DNA of 64,000 nucleotides. Origin: Pseudomonas citronellolis. Its GTDB lineage: Bacteria; Pseudomonadota; Gammaproteobacteria; Pseudomonadales; Pseudomonadaceae. Location of the stretch: NCBI RefSeq assembly GCF_900112375.1, contig NZ_FOLS01000002.1:1-64000 (forward strand). Direction: 5' to 3'. Below, piece by piece: positions 41,756 through 50,254 of the stretch (position 1 is its first letter; each line of letters begins with the position of its first letter). Below the pieces are notes generated by a model. That model saw only the letters and a program-made list of their open reading frames with translations. It made no database searches and was not told where the DNA came from. The position numbers were made by a program, and so were the translations under genes.

Positions 41756-44194
41756 ATGTTGTTGCTCTGGTTGATCGTTCTCGTGCTCGGCGTCGCCTGG
41801 CTGGCCCACCGGCGCGTGGCGCCGGCTCCGGCGCTGGGGATAGTCGCCGTCTATCTCATCTTCATGGGCCTGTTCAGCCGCGCCCACGGCTGGATGATCC
41901 TGCTCTGGCTGCCCTGGCTGGCGGTGGCCGCCGCCCTGGCCCTGCCCGATCTGCGCCGCAAGCTGTTCAGCGGCCCGCTGTACGCCTGGTTCAAGCAGGT
42001 GCTGCCGCCGATGTCCGACACCGAGCGCGAGGCCATCGAGGCCGGCACCGTGTGGTGGGACGGCGACCTGTTCAGCGGCCGCCCGGACTGGAGTAAGCTG
42101 CTGGGCGCCCCGGCGCCGCAGTTGAGCGAGGAGGAACAGGCCTTCATCGACGGCCCCACCGAGCAACTCTGCGCCATGGTCGACGACTGGGACATCTCCC
42201 GGCGCATGGACCTGCCGCCCGAGGCCTGGGCCTTCATCAAGGAACAGGGCTTCTTCGGCCTGATCATCCCCAGGGAGTATGGCGGCAAGGGCTTCTCCGC
42301 CTTCGCCCACTCCCAGGTGGTGATGAAGCTGGCCAGCCGCAGCGGCGACCTGGCCTCCACCGTGATGGTGCCCAACTCCCTGGGCCCGGCCGAGCTGCTG
42401 CTGCACTACGGCACCGACGAGCAGCGCCAGCGCTACCTGCCGGGCCTGGCGCGCGGCGAGGAAATCCCCTGCTTCGGCCTGACCAGCCCGCAGGCCGGCT
42501 CCGACGCTGGCGGCATGACCGACATCGGCATCGTCTGCAAGGGCCAGTGGCAGGGCGAGGAAGTGCTCGGCCTGCGCCTGACCTGGGAGAAGCGCTACAT
42601 CACCCTGGGCCCGGTGGCCACCCTGCTCGGCCTGGCCTTCAAGTGCCACGACCCGGACCACCTGCTGGGCGGCGAGGAAGACCTGGGCATCACCCTGGCC
42701 CTGGTGCCCACCGACACCCCCGGGGTGGAGATCGGCCGGCGCCACGTGCCCCTGGGCGCGGCCTTCATGAACGGGCCGAACTCGGGCAAGGACGTGTTCC
42801 TGCCGCTGGACTGCATCATCGGCGGCCAGGCCATGATCGGCAAAGGCTGGATGATGCTGATGAACTGCCTGTCGGTGGGCCGCTCCATCTCCCTGCCGGC
42901 GGTGGGCACCAGCGCGGCCAAGGGCTGCAGCTACAGCAGCGGGCGCTACGCGCAGATCCGCGAGCAGTTCAACGTGCCCATCGGCGCCTTCGAGGGCATC
43001 CAGGAAGCCCTCGGGCGCATCGGCGGCAACGCCTGGATGATGGACTGCGCGCGCATCCTCACCGCCCACGCGGTGGACCTGGGCGAGAAGCCCTCGGTGC
43101 TCTCGGCCATCCTCAAGTACCACCTGACCGAGCGTGGCCGCGAATGCATCAGCCACGCCATGGACATCCACGGCGGCAAGGGCATCATCCTCGGCCCGCG
43201 CAACTACCTGGGCCGCGCCTGGCAGACGGCGCCGATCTTCATCACCGTGGAAGGCGCCAACATCCTCTCGCGCAACCTGATGATCTTCGGCCAGGGCGCC
43301 ATCCGCTGCCATCCCTTCGTGCTCAAGGAGATGGCCCTGGCCCAGCAGGAAGACCAGGGCCACGCCGCCCACGAGTTCGACCGCCTGCTGCTGCGGCACA
43401 TCGGCTTCGCGGTGAGCAACGCCGCCAGCAGCCTGCTGCTGGGCCTGGGCTTCGGCCGCTTCGACCACGTGCCCGGCGACCGCCTGACGCGCCCCTACTT
43501 CCGCGCGGTGAACCGCCTGGCAGCCAGCTTCGCCATGCTCGCCGACTTCAGCATGATGCTGCTGGGCGGCGAACTGAAGCGCAAGGAACGCCTCTCGGCG
43601 CGCCTGGGCGATGCCCTGAGCCACCTCTACCTGGCCTCGGCGGCGCTCAAGCGCTACCACGACCTGAACCACGCCGAGTACCTGCAACCGCTGCTGCGCT
43701 GGGCCCTGGAAGAAAACCTGGCGAAGACCGAAGAGGCCCTGGCCGCCCTGCTGGAGAACTTCCCCAACCGCTGCGTCGGCTGCCTGCTCAAGCTCCTGGT
43801 GTTCCCCCTGGGCCGCCGCCACAAGGGCCCGAGCGACGCGCTGGACGCGGAGATCGCCGGCATCCTCGGCCGCCCGCTGGACGACCCGGCGCTGCAGGCG
43901 ATCCTCTACGGCGCCTTCCTGCCCACAGCGCAAGACGACCCGCTGGCCGACCTGGAGCGCGCCCTCACCGCCCTGCGCGAAGTCGCGCCCTTGCAGAAAC
44001 AGCTGCACAAGGCGCTCAAGGAAGGCAAGGTGCGTCCGGCGCCCGGCCAGTCGCCGATCGACGCCGCGGTGGCCGCGCGGGTGCTGGACGAGGACCAGGG
44101 CCAGCAGCTGCACGCTGCGGAAAAGGCCCGGCGCCAGGTGATCGACGTCGACGACTTCGCCAAGGAGGAACTCGGCCAGCCCGGCAAGGTCTGA
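41756..44194 (+). CDS. fadE: Acyl-CoA dehydrogenase, FadE type
   Basis: An 812-residue enzyme that makes the first oxidation of acyl-CoA in beta-oxidation. The N-terminal 55 residues have two hydrophobic segments (LLLWLIVLVLGVAWLA and LGIVAVYLIFMGLF), as in E. coli FadE, which is membrane-associated. The FAD/acyl-CoA core shows GLTSPQAGSDAGGMTD and MDIHGGKGIILGPRNY, with the catalytic Glu near 499 in FITVEGANILSRN. A long C-terminal domain of unknown function ends the protein. GGAGGAAAG precedes the ATG at 41756, giving the family length. Confidence 0.93.
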   Translation: MLLLWLIVLVLGVAWLAHRRVAPAPALGIVAVYLIFMGLFSRAHGWMILLWLPWLAVAAALALPDLRRKLFSGPLYAWFKQVLPPMSDTEREAIEAGTVWWDGDLFSGRPDWSKLLGAPAPQLSEEEQAFIDGPTEQLCAMVDDWDISRRMDLPPEAWAFIKEQGFFGLIIPREYGGKGFSAFAHSQVVMKLASRSGDLASTVMVPNSLGPAELLLHYGTDEQRQRYLPGLARGEEIPCFGLTSPQAGSDAGGMTDIGIVCKGQWQGEEVLGLRLTWEKRYITLGPVATLLGLAFKCHDPDHLLGGEEDLGITLALVPTDTPGVEIGRRHVPLGAAFMNGPNSGKDVFLPLDCIIGGQAMIGKGWMMLMNCLSVGRSISLPAVGTSAAKGCSYSSGRYAQIREQFNVPIGAFEGIQEALGRIGGNAWMMDCARILTAHAVDLGEKPSVLSAILKYHLTERGRECISHAMDIHGGKGIILGPRNYLGRAWQTAPIFITVEGANILSRNLMIFGQGAIRCHPFVLKEMALAQQEDQGHAAHEFDRLLLRHIGFAVSNAASSLLLGLGFGRFDHVPGDRLTRPYFRAVNRLAASFAMLADFSMMLLGGELKRKERLSARLGDALSHLYLASAALKRYHDLNHAEYLQPLLRWALEENLAKTEEALAALLENFPNRCVGCLLKLLVFPLGRRHKGPSDALDAEIAGILGRPLDDPALQAILYGAFLPTAQDDPLADLERALTALREVAPLQKQLHKALKEGKVRPAPGQSPIDAAVAARVLDEDQGQQLHAAEKARRQVIDVDDFAKEELGQPGKV

Positions 44195-44235
44195 CCACCC
44201 AGAACCCTTCCCTACCCCATGAAGGGAGCAGTACG

Positions 44236-44268
44236 CCAAGGGCGCCGACACGGCGCCCTTGGCGTTTT
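44236..44268 (+). terminator. Rho-independent terminator after fadE
   Basis: CCAAGGGCGCC and GGCGCCCTTGG form a perfect 11-bp stem around GACAC, followed by CGTTTTCG. It lies 41 bp past the fadE stop codon. Confidence 0.75.
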
Positions 44269-44337
44269 CGCCCCGGGGGCTGCCAGTGCCGGCGGATGGG
44301 TGCACACTGGCAGGCAAAGGCAACCGGGAGAACGCCC

Positions 44338-44754
44338 ATGCGCATCCTGCCCATCCTTCTCGTCGGCCTGGCCCTGGCGACCACGGCCCAGGCCGACTCC
44401 TGGCTCTACCCGAGCCGCAACAGCCCACCACCGGCGCCGCTGGTCGACCTGGACCCGCAACAGCAGCAGATCGACAACCTGCAGCGCCAGGCCGAACAGC
44501 GCCGCGCGCAGCAGCAGGACCAGCGCCTGCAATACGAGGACCAGCGCCTGCAGCTCAAGCAGCAACAGCTCAAGGACCAGCAGCAGTCCCTGGACCGCCA
44601 GCGCCAGCAACAGCGCCTGCAGGACCAGACCATCGAGCGCCAGCGCACCGACCTGCAGCAGTTCCGCCTGCAGCAGCAACAGCAGCAGCTCGACATGCAG
44701 CGGCGGATGATCGACAACCAGCGCCGGCAGACGCAGTCGCGGCCGCTCCGTTGA
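44338..44754 (+). CDS. Small exported Gln-rich coiled-coil protein
   Basis: A 138-residue protein with a signal peptide (MRILPILLVGLALATTAQA). The mature part is extremely rich in Gln, Arg and Asp, with heptad-like runs (RQAEQRRAQQQDQRLQYE, LKDQQQSLDRQRQQQRL) pointing to a long periplasmic coiled coil. There is no Cys and no catalytic motif. GGGAG lies ahead of the ATG. The place corresponds to PA2816 of P. aeruginosa, also uncharacterised. The Gln bias makes homology weakly informative. Confidence 0.75.
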   Translation: MRILPILLVGLALATTAQADSWLYPSRNSPPPAPLVDLDPQQQQIDNLQRQAEQRRAQQQDQRLQYEDQRLQLKQQQLKDQQQSLDRQRQQQRLQDQTIERQRTDLQQFRLQQQQQQLDMQRRMIDNQRRQTQSRPLR

Positions 44755-44832
44755 ATGGCGCAGCGCGGCGGGGCCGGTGAAACCCCTATATACTCCGCCC
44801 CCGTTTCAGCCGTTTCCGCAGAGGAGCCCACC

Positions 44833-45243
44833 ATGGCCAGCGCCTACCTTGACCACCACCTCGCCCTGCTGCAGCACCTGCGCATGATCCTCGGCGCCCT
44901 GGGCGAAGCCGAGCAGGTCCCGGAGGAGAACCACGGCCTGTTCCTCGAACGCTTCGACGAACTGCTGCAGGAACTGCCGCGCGACCCGGTGGGCGCCCAG
45001 TACCTGGGCCAGGACCTGATTTCCCAGACCTTCCACCGCTACCCGCAGATCGCCCACCTGGTGCCGCGCGACCTGCTGTGGTTCTTCGGCGGCGACTGCC
45101 TGCACTTCATGCCCGACGAAGAGATCGACCTGTACCAGCAACTGGACGAACGCCGCTTCGCCGCCGAGGAAAACGGCGAGCCCTTCGACTGGAACAAGGA
45201 AAAGGCTTTGCTGGCGTTGCCGGGAGATGCGCCGAAGCATTAA
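44833..45243 (+). CDS. PA2817 family protein, function unknown
   Basis: A 136-residue soluble protein with no signal peptide. The sequence is mostly helical, with conserved-looking aromatic and acidic stretches (LVPRDLLWFFGGDCLHFMPDEEIDLYQQLDE). It matches the small pseudomonad family named after PA2817, which also sits downstream of the fadE region. GAGGAG precedes the ATG at 44833. A possible promoter, TATATACT, lies about 50 bp upstream. No biochemical role is known. Confidence 0.8.
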   Translation: MASAYLDHHLALLQHLRMILGALGEAEQVPEENHGLFLERFDELLQELPRDPVGAQYLGQDLISQTFHRYPQIAHLVPRDLLWFFGGDCLHFMPDEEIDLYQQLDERRFAAEENGEPFDWNKEKALLALPGDAPKH

Positions 45244-45244
45244 G

Positions 45245-45702
45245 AGCACCCTCACCCCAGCCCTCTCCCGCAAGCGGGAGAGGGGGCTGTCCTGAGCGGC
45301 GTTGAACTCAAGCGTCGTCCTCACACCTCGTCATTCCCGCGGACAGCGCTTGCGCTGGTCCGAGCAACTGTCTTACAGGCCGCGCCGAGGTGCTCGCTCC
45401 TACAGGGGCAACCGTGGTTTCAGGATCATGCGGCGTTGAACTCAAGCGTCGTCCTCACACCTCGTCATTCCCGCGTACAGCGCTTGCGCTGGCCCTAGCG
45501 ACTGTCTTACAGACCGCGCCGAGGTGCTCTTCGTAGGAGCGAGCTTGCTCGCGAATGAGCCCCCGCAGCGGAGTCTGTTCGCGAGCAAGCTCGCTCCTAC
45601 AGGGGCAACCGTGGTTTCAGGATCATGCGGCGTTTTCAGTCGGCTCGGGACAGCCCCCTCTCCCTTCAGGGAGAGGGTTGGGGAGAGGGCGCCCCCTCGA
45701 TC
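45245..45702. repeat. Tandem duplication with an indel of a REP pair, in a repeat cluster
   Basis: No gene is present. A unit beginning GCGGCGTTGAACTCAAGCG is found at 45296 and again at 45430 (period 134 bp). The unit end (CTCCTACAGGGGCAACCGTG) occurs at about 45397 and 45594; the next GCGGCGTT comes 197 bp after the second. The 63 extra bases in copy 2 are an inverted REP pair at 45532-45600. CCCTCTCCC modules flank the cluster at 45249-45286 and 45655-45689. Confidence 0.88.
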
Positions 45703-45725
45703 CTACGAAAAGCCCCGCAAGACAG

Positions 45726-46220
45726 TCACCCCTCCTCCGGCACCCGTATCCGGTGGCAATCCTTGATCTCCCGCAGCGCCAGGGTCGACTGGATCGACGC
45801 GATGCCCGGCTGTTTGCGCAGCACCTTCTCGACGAATTCCGCATAAGCGTCCAGGTCCTTCTCCAGCACCTGCAGAAGGAAGTCCGCATCGCCGGTGATC
45901 TTGTGGCAGGCCAACACCTCCGGCAGGTCGCGCACGGTCGCCTCGAAGCGGTCCGAGGCGTCGTCGGAGTGGGCGGCGAAGCGCACGTGGACGAAGGCCA
46001 GGATGTCCAGGCCCAGGCGCCGGCGGTCGAGGTTGGCCTGGTAGTCGCGGATGTAGCCCTCCTCCTCCAGGCGCTTGCGCCGCCGCCAGCAGGGCGTGAC
46101 GCTCAGCGCCAGGCGCTCGCTCAGTTCGGCGTTGGACAGGCTGGCGTCGTCCTGCAACAGGCGCAGCATCGCCAGGTCGGTGGCATCCAGATCGGCCACG
46201 CTGGAATTTCTTTTCTTCAT
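45726..46220 (-). CDS. Lrp/AsnC family transcriptional regulator
   Basis: A 164-residue DNA-binding protein. The helix-turn-helix is at about residues 29-57 (SNAELSERLALSVTPCWRRRKRLEEEG), followed by the RAM ligand-binding domain with VLACHKITGDADFLLQV, where the Gly-Asp-Asp type loop is expected to bind an amino acid. It is divergent from ornithine cyclodeaminase (137 bp), so it probably controls that gene in response to an amino acid such as ornithine, arginine or proline. This is inferred from position only. Confidence 0.93.
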   Translation of the reverse strand: MKKRNSSVADLDATDLAMLRLLQDDASLSNAELSERLALSVTPCWRRRKRLEEEGYIRDYQANLDRRRLGLDILAFVHVRFAAHSDDASDRFEATVRDLPEVLACHKITGDADFLLQVLEKDLDAYAEFVEKVLRKQPGIASIQSTLALREIKDCHRIRVPEEG

Positions 46221-46357
46221 TCCTCTTACCCTGAGTCTGTCTTTGCGCAGAAGCCTAGCCCATGCAGTCAGAAAGCACAGTTATTCCCGGCCAGCGGCAT
46301 AGACTGACCCCAGGCGCCCGATGAACGCGCGGCGCTCCCACTCAGGAGGATGGCAGC

Positions 46358-47404
46358 ATGACCCGTTATCTGGATGTGCAGGACGTTGGCCGACTGCTCG
46401 GCGAAATCGGCCCGGGCGCGGCGATCCGCGCGATGGCCGGCTACATCGAGGCCGACTACCGACGCTGGGATGAATTCACCAAGTGCGCCCGCGTCGCCAA
46501 CCACTCCGCCCTCGGCGTGATCGAACTGATGCCCGCCGACGACGGCAAGCTGTATGCCTTCAAGTACGTCAACGGCCACCCGAAGAACCATCGCGTCGAC
46601 CTGCCCACGGTAATGGCCTTCGGCGTGCTGGCCACGGTGGACACCGGCTACCCGCTGCTGCTCGGCGAACTGACGCTGACCACCGCCGTGCGCACCGCCG
46701 CCACCTCGGCGCTGTTCGCCGGCTGCCTGGCCCGCCCCGATGCCCGAAGCATGGCGCTGATCGGCAACGGCGCGCAGAGCGAGTTCCAGGCCATCGCCTT
46801 CCACGAGCTGCTGGGTATCGAGGAAATCCGCCTGTTCGACATCGACCCGGCGGCCACCGCCAAGCTGCAGCGCAACCTCGCCGGTCTCCCCGGCCTGAAA
46901 TTGGTGGTCGCCAGCTCGGTGCGTGAAGCGGTGCGCGGCGCCGACATCGTCACCACGGTCACCGCCGACAAGACCAACGCCATCATCCTCAGCGCCGACA
47001 TGCTCGAACCGGGCATGCACATCAACGCCGTGGGCGGCGACTGCCCGGGCAAGACCGAGCTGCAGGCCGAAGTGCTGGAGCGCGCGCGGGTGATAGTCGA
47101 GTTCGAACCGCAGACCCGCGTCGAGGGCGACATCCAGCAGATGCCGGCGGATTTCCCGGTGATCGAGTTCCAACGCATCCTCGCCGGCGCCGCCGAGGGC
47201 CGGCAGAACGCCGAGCAGATCACCGTATTCGACTCGGTGGGCTTCGCCCTGGAAGACTTCTCCGCCCTGCGCTGGCTGCACGACGCGGCGCGCGAGCGCG
47301 GCATCGGCCGCGACATCGAACTGGTGCCGCGGCCGCAGGACCCGAAGGACCTGTTCGGCCTGGTCCGGCAGCCCCAGGGCCAGGCGCTGCGTGCTGTGCG
47401 CTGA
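46358..47404 (+). CDS. ocd: Ornithine cyclodeaminase
   Basis: A 348-residue cytosolic NAD-dependent enzyme of the OCD/mu-crystallin family, converting L-ornithine to L-proline and ammonia. Family features are LVIE-type start (GVIELMPADDGKLYAFKYVN), GELTLTTAVRTAATSAL, the Rossmann motif LIGNGAQSEFQAIAF, and Asp228 in NAVGGDCPGKTEL, which equals the catalytic Asp of the P. putida enzyme in both motif and number. CAGGAGGA precedes the ATG. Divergent lrp-type gene next door is the likely regulator. It would feed proline for uptake-independent catabolism. Confidence 0.95.
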   Translation: MTRYLDVQDVGRLLGEIGPGAAIRAMAGYIEADYRRWDEFTKCARVANHSALGVIELMPADDGKLYAFKYVNGHPKNHRVDLPTVMAFGVLATVDTGYPLLLGELTLTTAVRTAATSALFAGCLARPDARSMALIGNGAQSEFQAIAFHELLGIEEIRLFDIDPAATAKLQRNLAGLPGLKLVVASSVREAVRGADIVTTVTADKTNAIILSADMLEPGMHINAVGGDCPGKTELQAEVLERARVIVEFEPQTRVEGDIQQMPADFPVIEFQRILAGAAEGRQNAEQITVFDSVGFALEDFSALRWLHDAARERGIGRDIELVPRPQDPKDLFGLVRQPQGQALRAVR

Positions 47405-47431
47405 GCCTGGCGCGCCAGGGCAAGGGCTGGC

Positions 47432-48793
47432 TCACTCCAGCACGCTGAACTCGATGCGCTGGTTGCGCGCCCTGCCCGCCTCGGTGGCGTTGCTGAAGAG
47501 CGGCTGGCTGCGCCCGTAGCCCTTGGCCTGCAGACGGTCGGGCGCCACGCCCAGTTCCACCAGGCGCGCCACCACGGCCTCGGCCCGAACGCGGGAGGCC
47601 TGCTGGCTGCTTTGCGAATCGTCGCTGTCGTCGGTGTGTCCGCCCACTTCCACGAGGGTGCCCGGCGGCGCCTGGCGGATGGCTTCGGCGGCTTCGGCCA
47701 ACACCTCGTCGCTGTCGCGGCTGATGGTGCTCGAGCGGTTGTCGAAGCGAATCCCCAACTGGGTCAGGGCATCGGCCAGTTGCCGAGCGCCGGAGCCCGG
47801 CGGCAGGCCGTTGAGGGCGGCCAGGGTGCGGTTCCACAGCCCCAGGAATTCGAAGCCGCCGAAGGTCTCGCGCAATTTCTGCGACAGCTCGATGCGCTGC
47901 CCCTGGCTCAGCGCGGTGGAATCCATGCGGATGCGCTCGCCGTTGAAGCCCAGCTTGAGCCCCTCGACCTTCAGTTCCGGCAGCAGCTCCAGCAGGCCGT
48001 CGAGCCAGGCAGCGGGGCTGGTTTGCCGCTTGACCAGGATGTCGCCCCGCAGGCGCTCCGCGCCGAAGACCTCCTTCAGCCGCCCCAGCAGCGCCGCGCG
48101 CTCGTCGATGCTGGTGAGCTGGCCATTGATGCGGACCTTGCCCTCGCGCAGTTCGAGCATGAAGCGCGGCGCCTCCACCACCGGGCTGGCCTCGGGCTGC
48201 GGGACCACCTCCACGGCTGCCGCCACCCGCGCCTGGGCCACGGGCGTGGACGAGCAATGGCGAAACGACAGCACCATGGTGAGCAACGACAGCACCAGCA
48301 GCGCGCCCAGCCAGGGCGCCAGCCCCCGCTTCGCACCCGGCCGCGGCCCAGCCGGCTCGCTGATCGCCTCCGGCCGCAGCGCCGGCAACAATTCGGCGGT
48401 GTCGGCCATCAGCACCGTCAGCCCCTCGGCCCCGGCCTGCGCCGCGCCACCGGCAGCGTCGAGTCCGGCCAGCAGCTCCGGCAGGCAGGCGGCGACCGCC
48501 TCTTCCAGCCCCTCGTCGGACAGCCCCAGGTGCCGGGCAAAGCGGCCCAGCGTGCCGGCGTCGAACACCTGCTCCAGCTGGGCGCGGTCGGGCGCCTGCG
48601 CATGGGGGCCGCCCTGCAGCCAGGCGCCCAGTCCCTGCCGGCGCAGGTGCTGGACGAAACCGGCCCAGCCGCCGCGCTGCTCGTCGAGCACCAGGTGGGC
48701 CAGCAGGCCCAGGAGCTTTCCGGCGTTTTCCGGCGCCAGGCCGAAGCGGCGGACGAGCGTCTCCAGAAGCCGCCCAATGAAATCGTCATACAT
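47432..48793 (-). CDS. Envelope protein with YidB-like, BON-like and OmpA-like domains
   Basis: A 453-residue protein from the ATG at 48793; an ATG at 48820 would add nine residues. Residues 1-115 resemble the YidB/DUF937 fold (helical, ending LSDEGLEEAVAACLPELLAGL). One membrane helix spans about 158-177. Two BON-like or linked alpha/beta repeats follow (VRINGQLTSIDERAALLGRL; LKLGFNGERIRMDSTALSQG). The C-terminus is OmpA-like with VEVGGHTDDSDDSQSSQQAS and ARNQRIEFSVLE, which binds peptidoglycan. The N-part is thus cytoplasmic and the rest periplasmic. No neighbour explains its job. Confidence 0.82.
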   Translation of the reverse strand: MYDDFIGRLLETLVRRFGLAPENAGKLLGLLAHLVLDEQRGGWAGFVQHLRRQGLGAWLQGGPHAQAPDRAQLEQVFDAGTLGRFARHLGLSDEGLEEAVAACLPELLAGLDAAGGAAQAGAEGLTVLMADTAELLPALRPEAISEPAGPRPGAKRGLAPWLGALLVLSLLTMVLSFRHCSSTPVAQARVAAAVEVVPQPEASPVVEAPRFMLELREGKVRINGQLTSIDERAALLGRLKEVFGAERLRGDILVKRQTSPAAWLDGLLELLPELKVEGLKLGFNGERIRMDSTALSQGQRIELSQKLRETFGGFEFLGLWNRTLAALNGLPPGSGARQLADALTQLGIRFDNRSSTISRDSDEVLAEAAEAIRQAPPGTLVEVGGHTDDSDDSQSSQQASRVRAEAVVARLVELGVAPDRLQAKGYGRSQPLFSNATEAGRARNQRIEFSVLE

Positions 48794-49083
48794 ATGAAGA
48801 ACTACTCGGAGAATATCCATCGACCCGTGCCAGGCATTGCGGCCACACGGTCCCTGCAATGCTGCCCAGGCGCCGATGCGCGCCGGGGAAGCCGGCGCTA
48901 TCAGAGCAAATCCCTCCGGCGGACCAAATAAGGGCAATCCGAATTCGCTGCCCGGCGCCGGCATTGCCGGGGGGCGAGGAAACGTCTCACCGGCGCCCGC
49001 GCCTGCGCCTTATTCCACCGGCCGGGCAAGCCTTGCCAAGCTGGCCGGAACACTTCGCCAAGGCGCTATCGCAGGACCTCCCC

Positions 49084-49680
49084 ATGCCGCACCTCCCACC
49101 GATGACCACCAGCCATGGAGGGCTGCGGCTGCGCTCGGGCAGCATCCTCGCCCTGCTGCTGGTGCTGCTGGCGAGCCTGGCGCCCAGCAGCCAGGGCCAG
49201 AGCCAGGGCGGGCAGCGGACGGCGAAGGTCGAGGTGGAAAGCTTCGTGCGCCGGCTGTACGGCGACGAAGGCCCCGGGGCGCTCTCCGGCGATATCGGCG
49301 AGGCGCGCGCCCGGCGCTGGCTGAGCCCTGCGCTGGCGCGGGCGCTGAAGGCCTACCGCGCAGCCCGCAATGAAGGCGCGGGGCTGCTGGAGAACGACCC
49401 GCTCTGCGTCTGCCGGCGTTCGCCAGGCCTGGAGCTGGAGCAACTGCACGTCAACTTGGCCGGCGAGAGCCGGGCCACGGCCAGGGTGATCCTGGTGCAC
49501 GAGCAGTGGCGCCGCGGCGTGCTGCTGCGCTTGGTCAGGCGTGGGGGAGCCTGGCGCCTGGACGACCTCGCGCAACCGGCCATGCCCAGCCTGCGCCAGG
49601 CGCTGGAGCGAGAAACGCGGGGCAGCGAGCCGGCGCCTGCGGATAAGCGAGGGGACGGAAACGCAAAAAGGCTGCCCTGA
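49084..49680 (+). CDS. Exported protein with a DUF3828-like domain
   Basis: A 198-residue protein with a signal segment (SILALLLVLLASLAPSSQGQ), then VESFVRRLYGDEGPGAL, LSPALARALKAYRAAR, ENDPLCVCRR and ARVILVHEQWRRGVLLRLVRRGGAWRLDDL, the order found in the DUF3828/YbjP-type cystatin-like proteins. It is expected in the periplasm. The ATG at 49084 is used; 49102 is also possible. The C-terminal tail is basic and disordered, and its stop codon lies in the loop of a terminator hairpin. The function is unknown. Confidence 0.7.
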   Translation: MPHLPPMTTSHGGLRLRSGSILALLLVLLASLAPSSQGQSQGGQRTAKVEVESFVRRLYGDEGPGALSGDIGEARARRWLSPALARALKAYRAARNEGAGLLENDPLCVCRRSPGLELEQLHVNLAGESRATARVILVHEQWRRGVLLRLVRRGGAWRLDDLAQPAMPSLRQALERETRGSEPAPADKRGDGNAKRLP

Positions 49681-49692
49681 GGCAGCCTTTTT
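49665..49692. terminator. Bidirectional terminator overlapping a stop codon
   Basis: AAAAAGGCTGCC and GGCAGCCTTTTT form a 12-bp stem around CTGA. The TGA of the DUF3828-like gene is in the loop. It has T runs on both strands, so it also ends the tRNA transcript coming from the right. Confidence 0.85.
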
Positions 49693-49722
49693 GTGTGGAT
49701 CACCGCGAGGGGCGATCCGGAT

Positions 49723-49798
<76 letters not shown>

Positions 49799-49883
49799 AT
49801 CAACTTGTTGCAACCTCCAGCTTTCGGCCGGAGGGTAACGCCATTTTGCTTTCCGTTCACCGCCGGGGCGATGACCGAGAATC

Positions 49884-49959
<76 letters not shown>

Positions 49960-49961
49960 AA

Positions 49962-50037
49962 TGGCGTCCCCTAGGGGACTCGAACCCCTGTTACCGCCGT
50001 GAAAGGGCGGTGTCCTAGGCCACTAGACGAAGGGGAC
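49962..50037 (-). tRNA. tRNA-Glu (TTC)
   Basis: A 76-nt tRNA: GTCCCCT acceptor, GTCTAGTGGCCTAGGACA D-arm, CTTTCAC anticodon loop with TTC, GGTTCGAGTCC T-arm and CCA encoded. First of three tRNAs in the transcript. Confidence 0.97.
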
Positions 50038-50110
50038 GCGGCCCGGAACTTACAACATTCTTTCCGGCTTCTTCGCTCTGCCTTTCGGCTTTCGCGTCGA
50101 AGTGGCGCGC

Positions 50111-50139
50111 ATTCTATGGAGCCTTTGGAGGGGCGTCAA
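50111..50139 (-). promoter_or_regulatory. Sigma-70 promoter of the tRNA-Glu/Gly/Gly operon
   Basis: On the minus strand TTGACG (50134-50139) and TAGAAT (50111-50116) are exactly 17 bp apart. The bases after the -10 are GCGCGCC, a GC-rich discriminator of the kind under stringent control. The tRNA-Glu start lies about 74 bp downstream. Confidence 0.9.
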
Positions 50140-50254
50140 CCCTTCCGGAAAAAATTTTTTAAATCAAAGACTTCTGGTCAAATTTTGCGCCGCCGCTATG
50201 ACCGGTGTCAGCGAGCCATTACACTCGGGAAAAATCCTTCAGGGAGTTTCCAAG

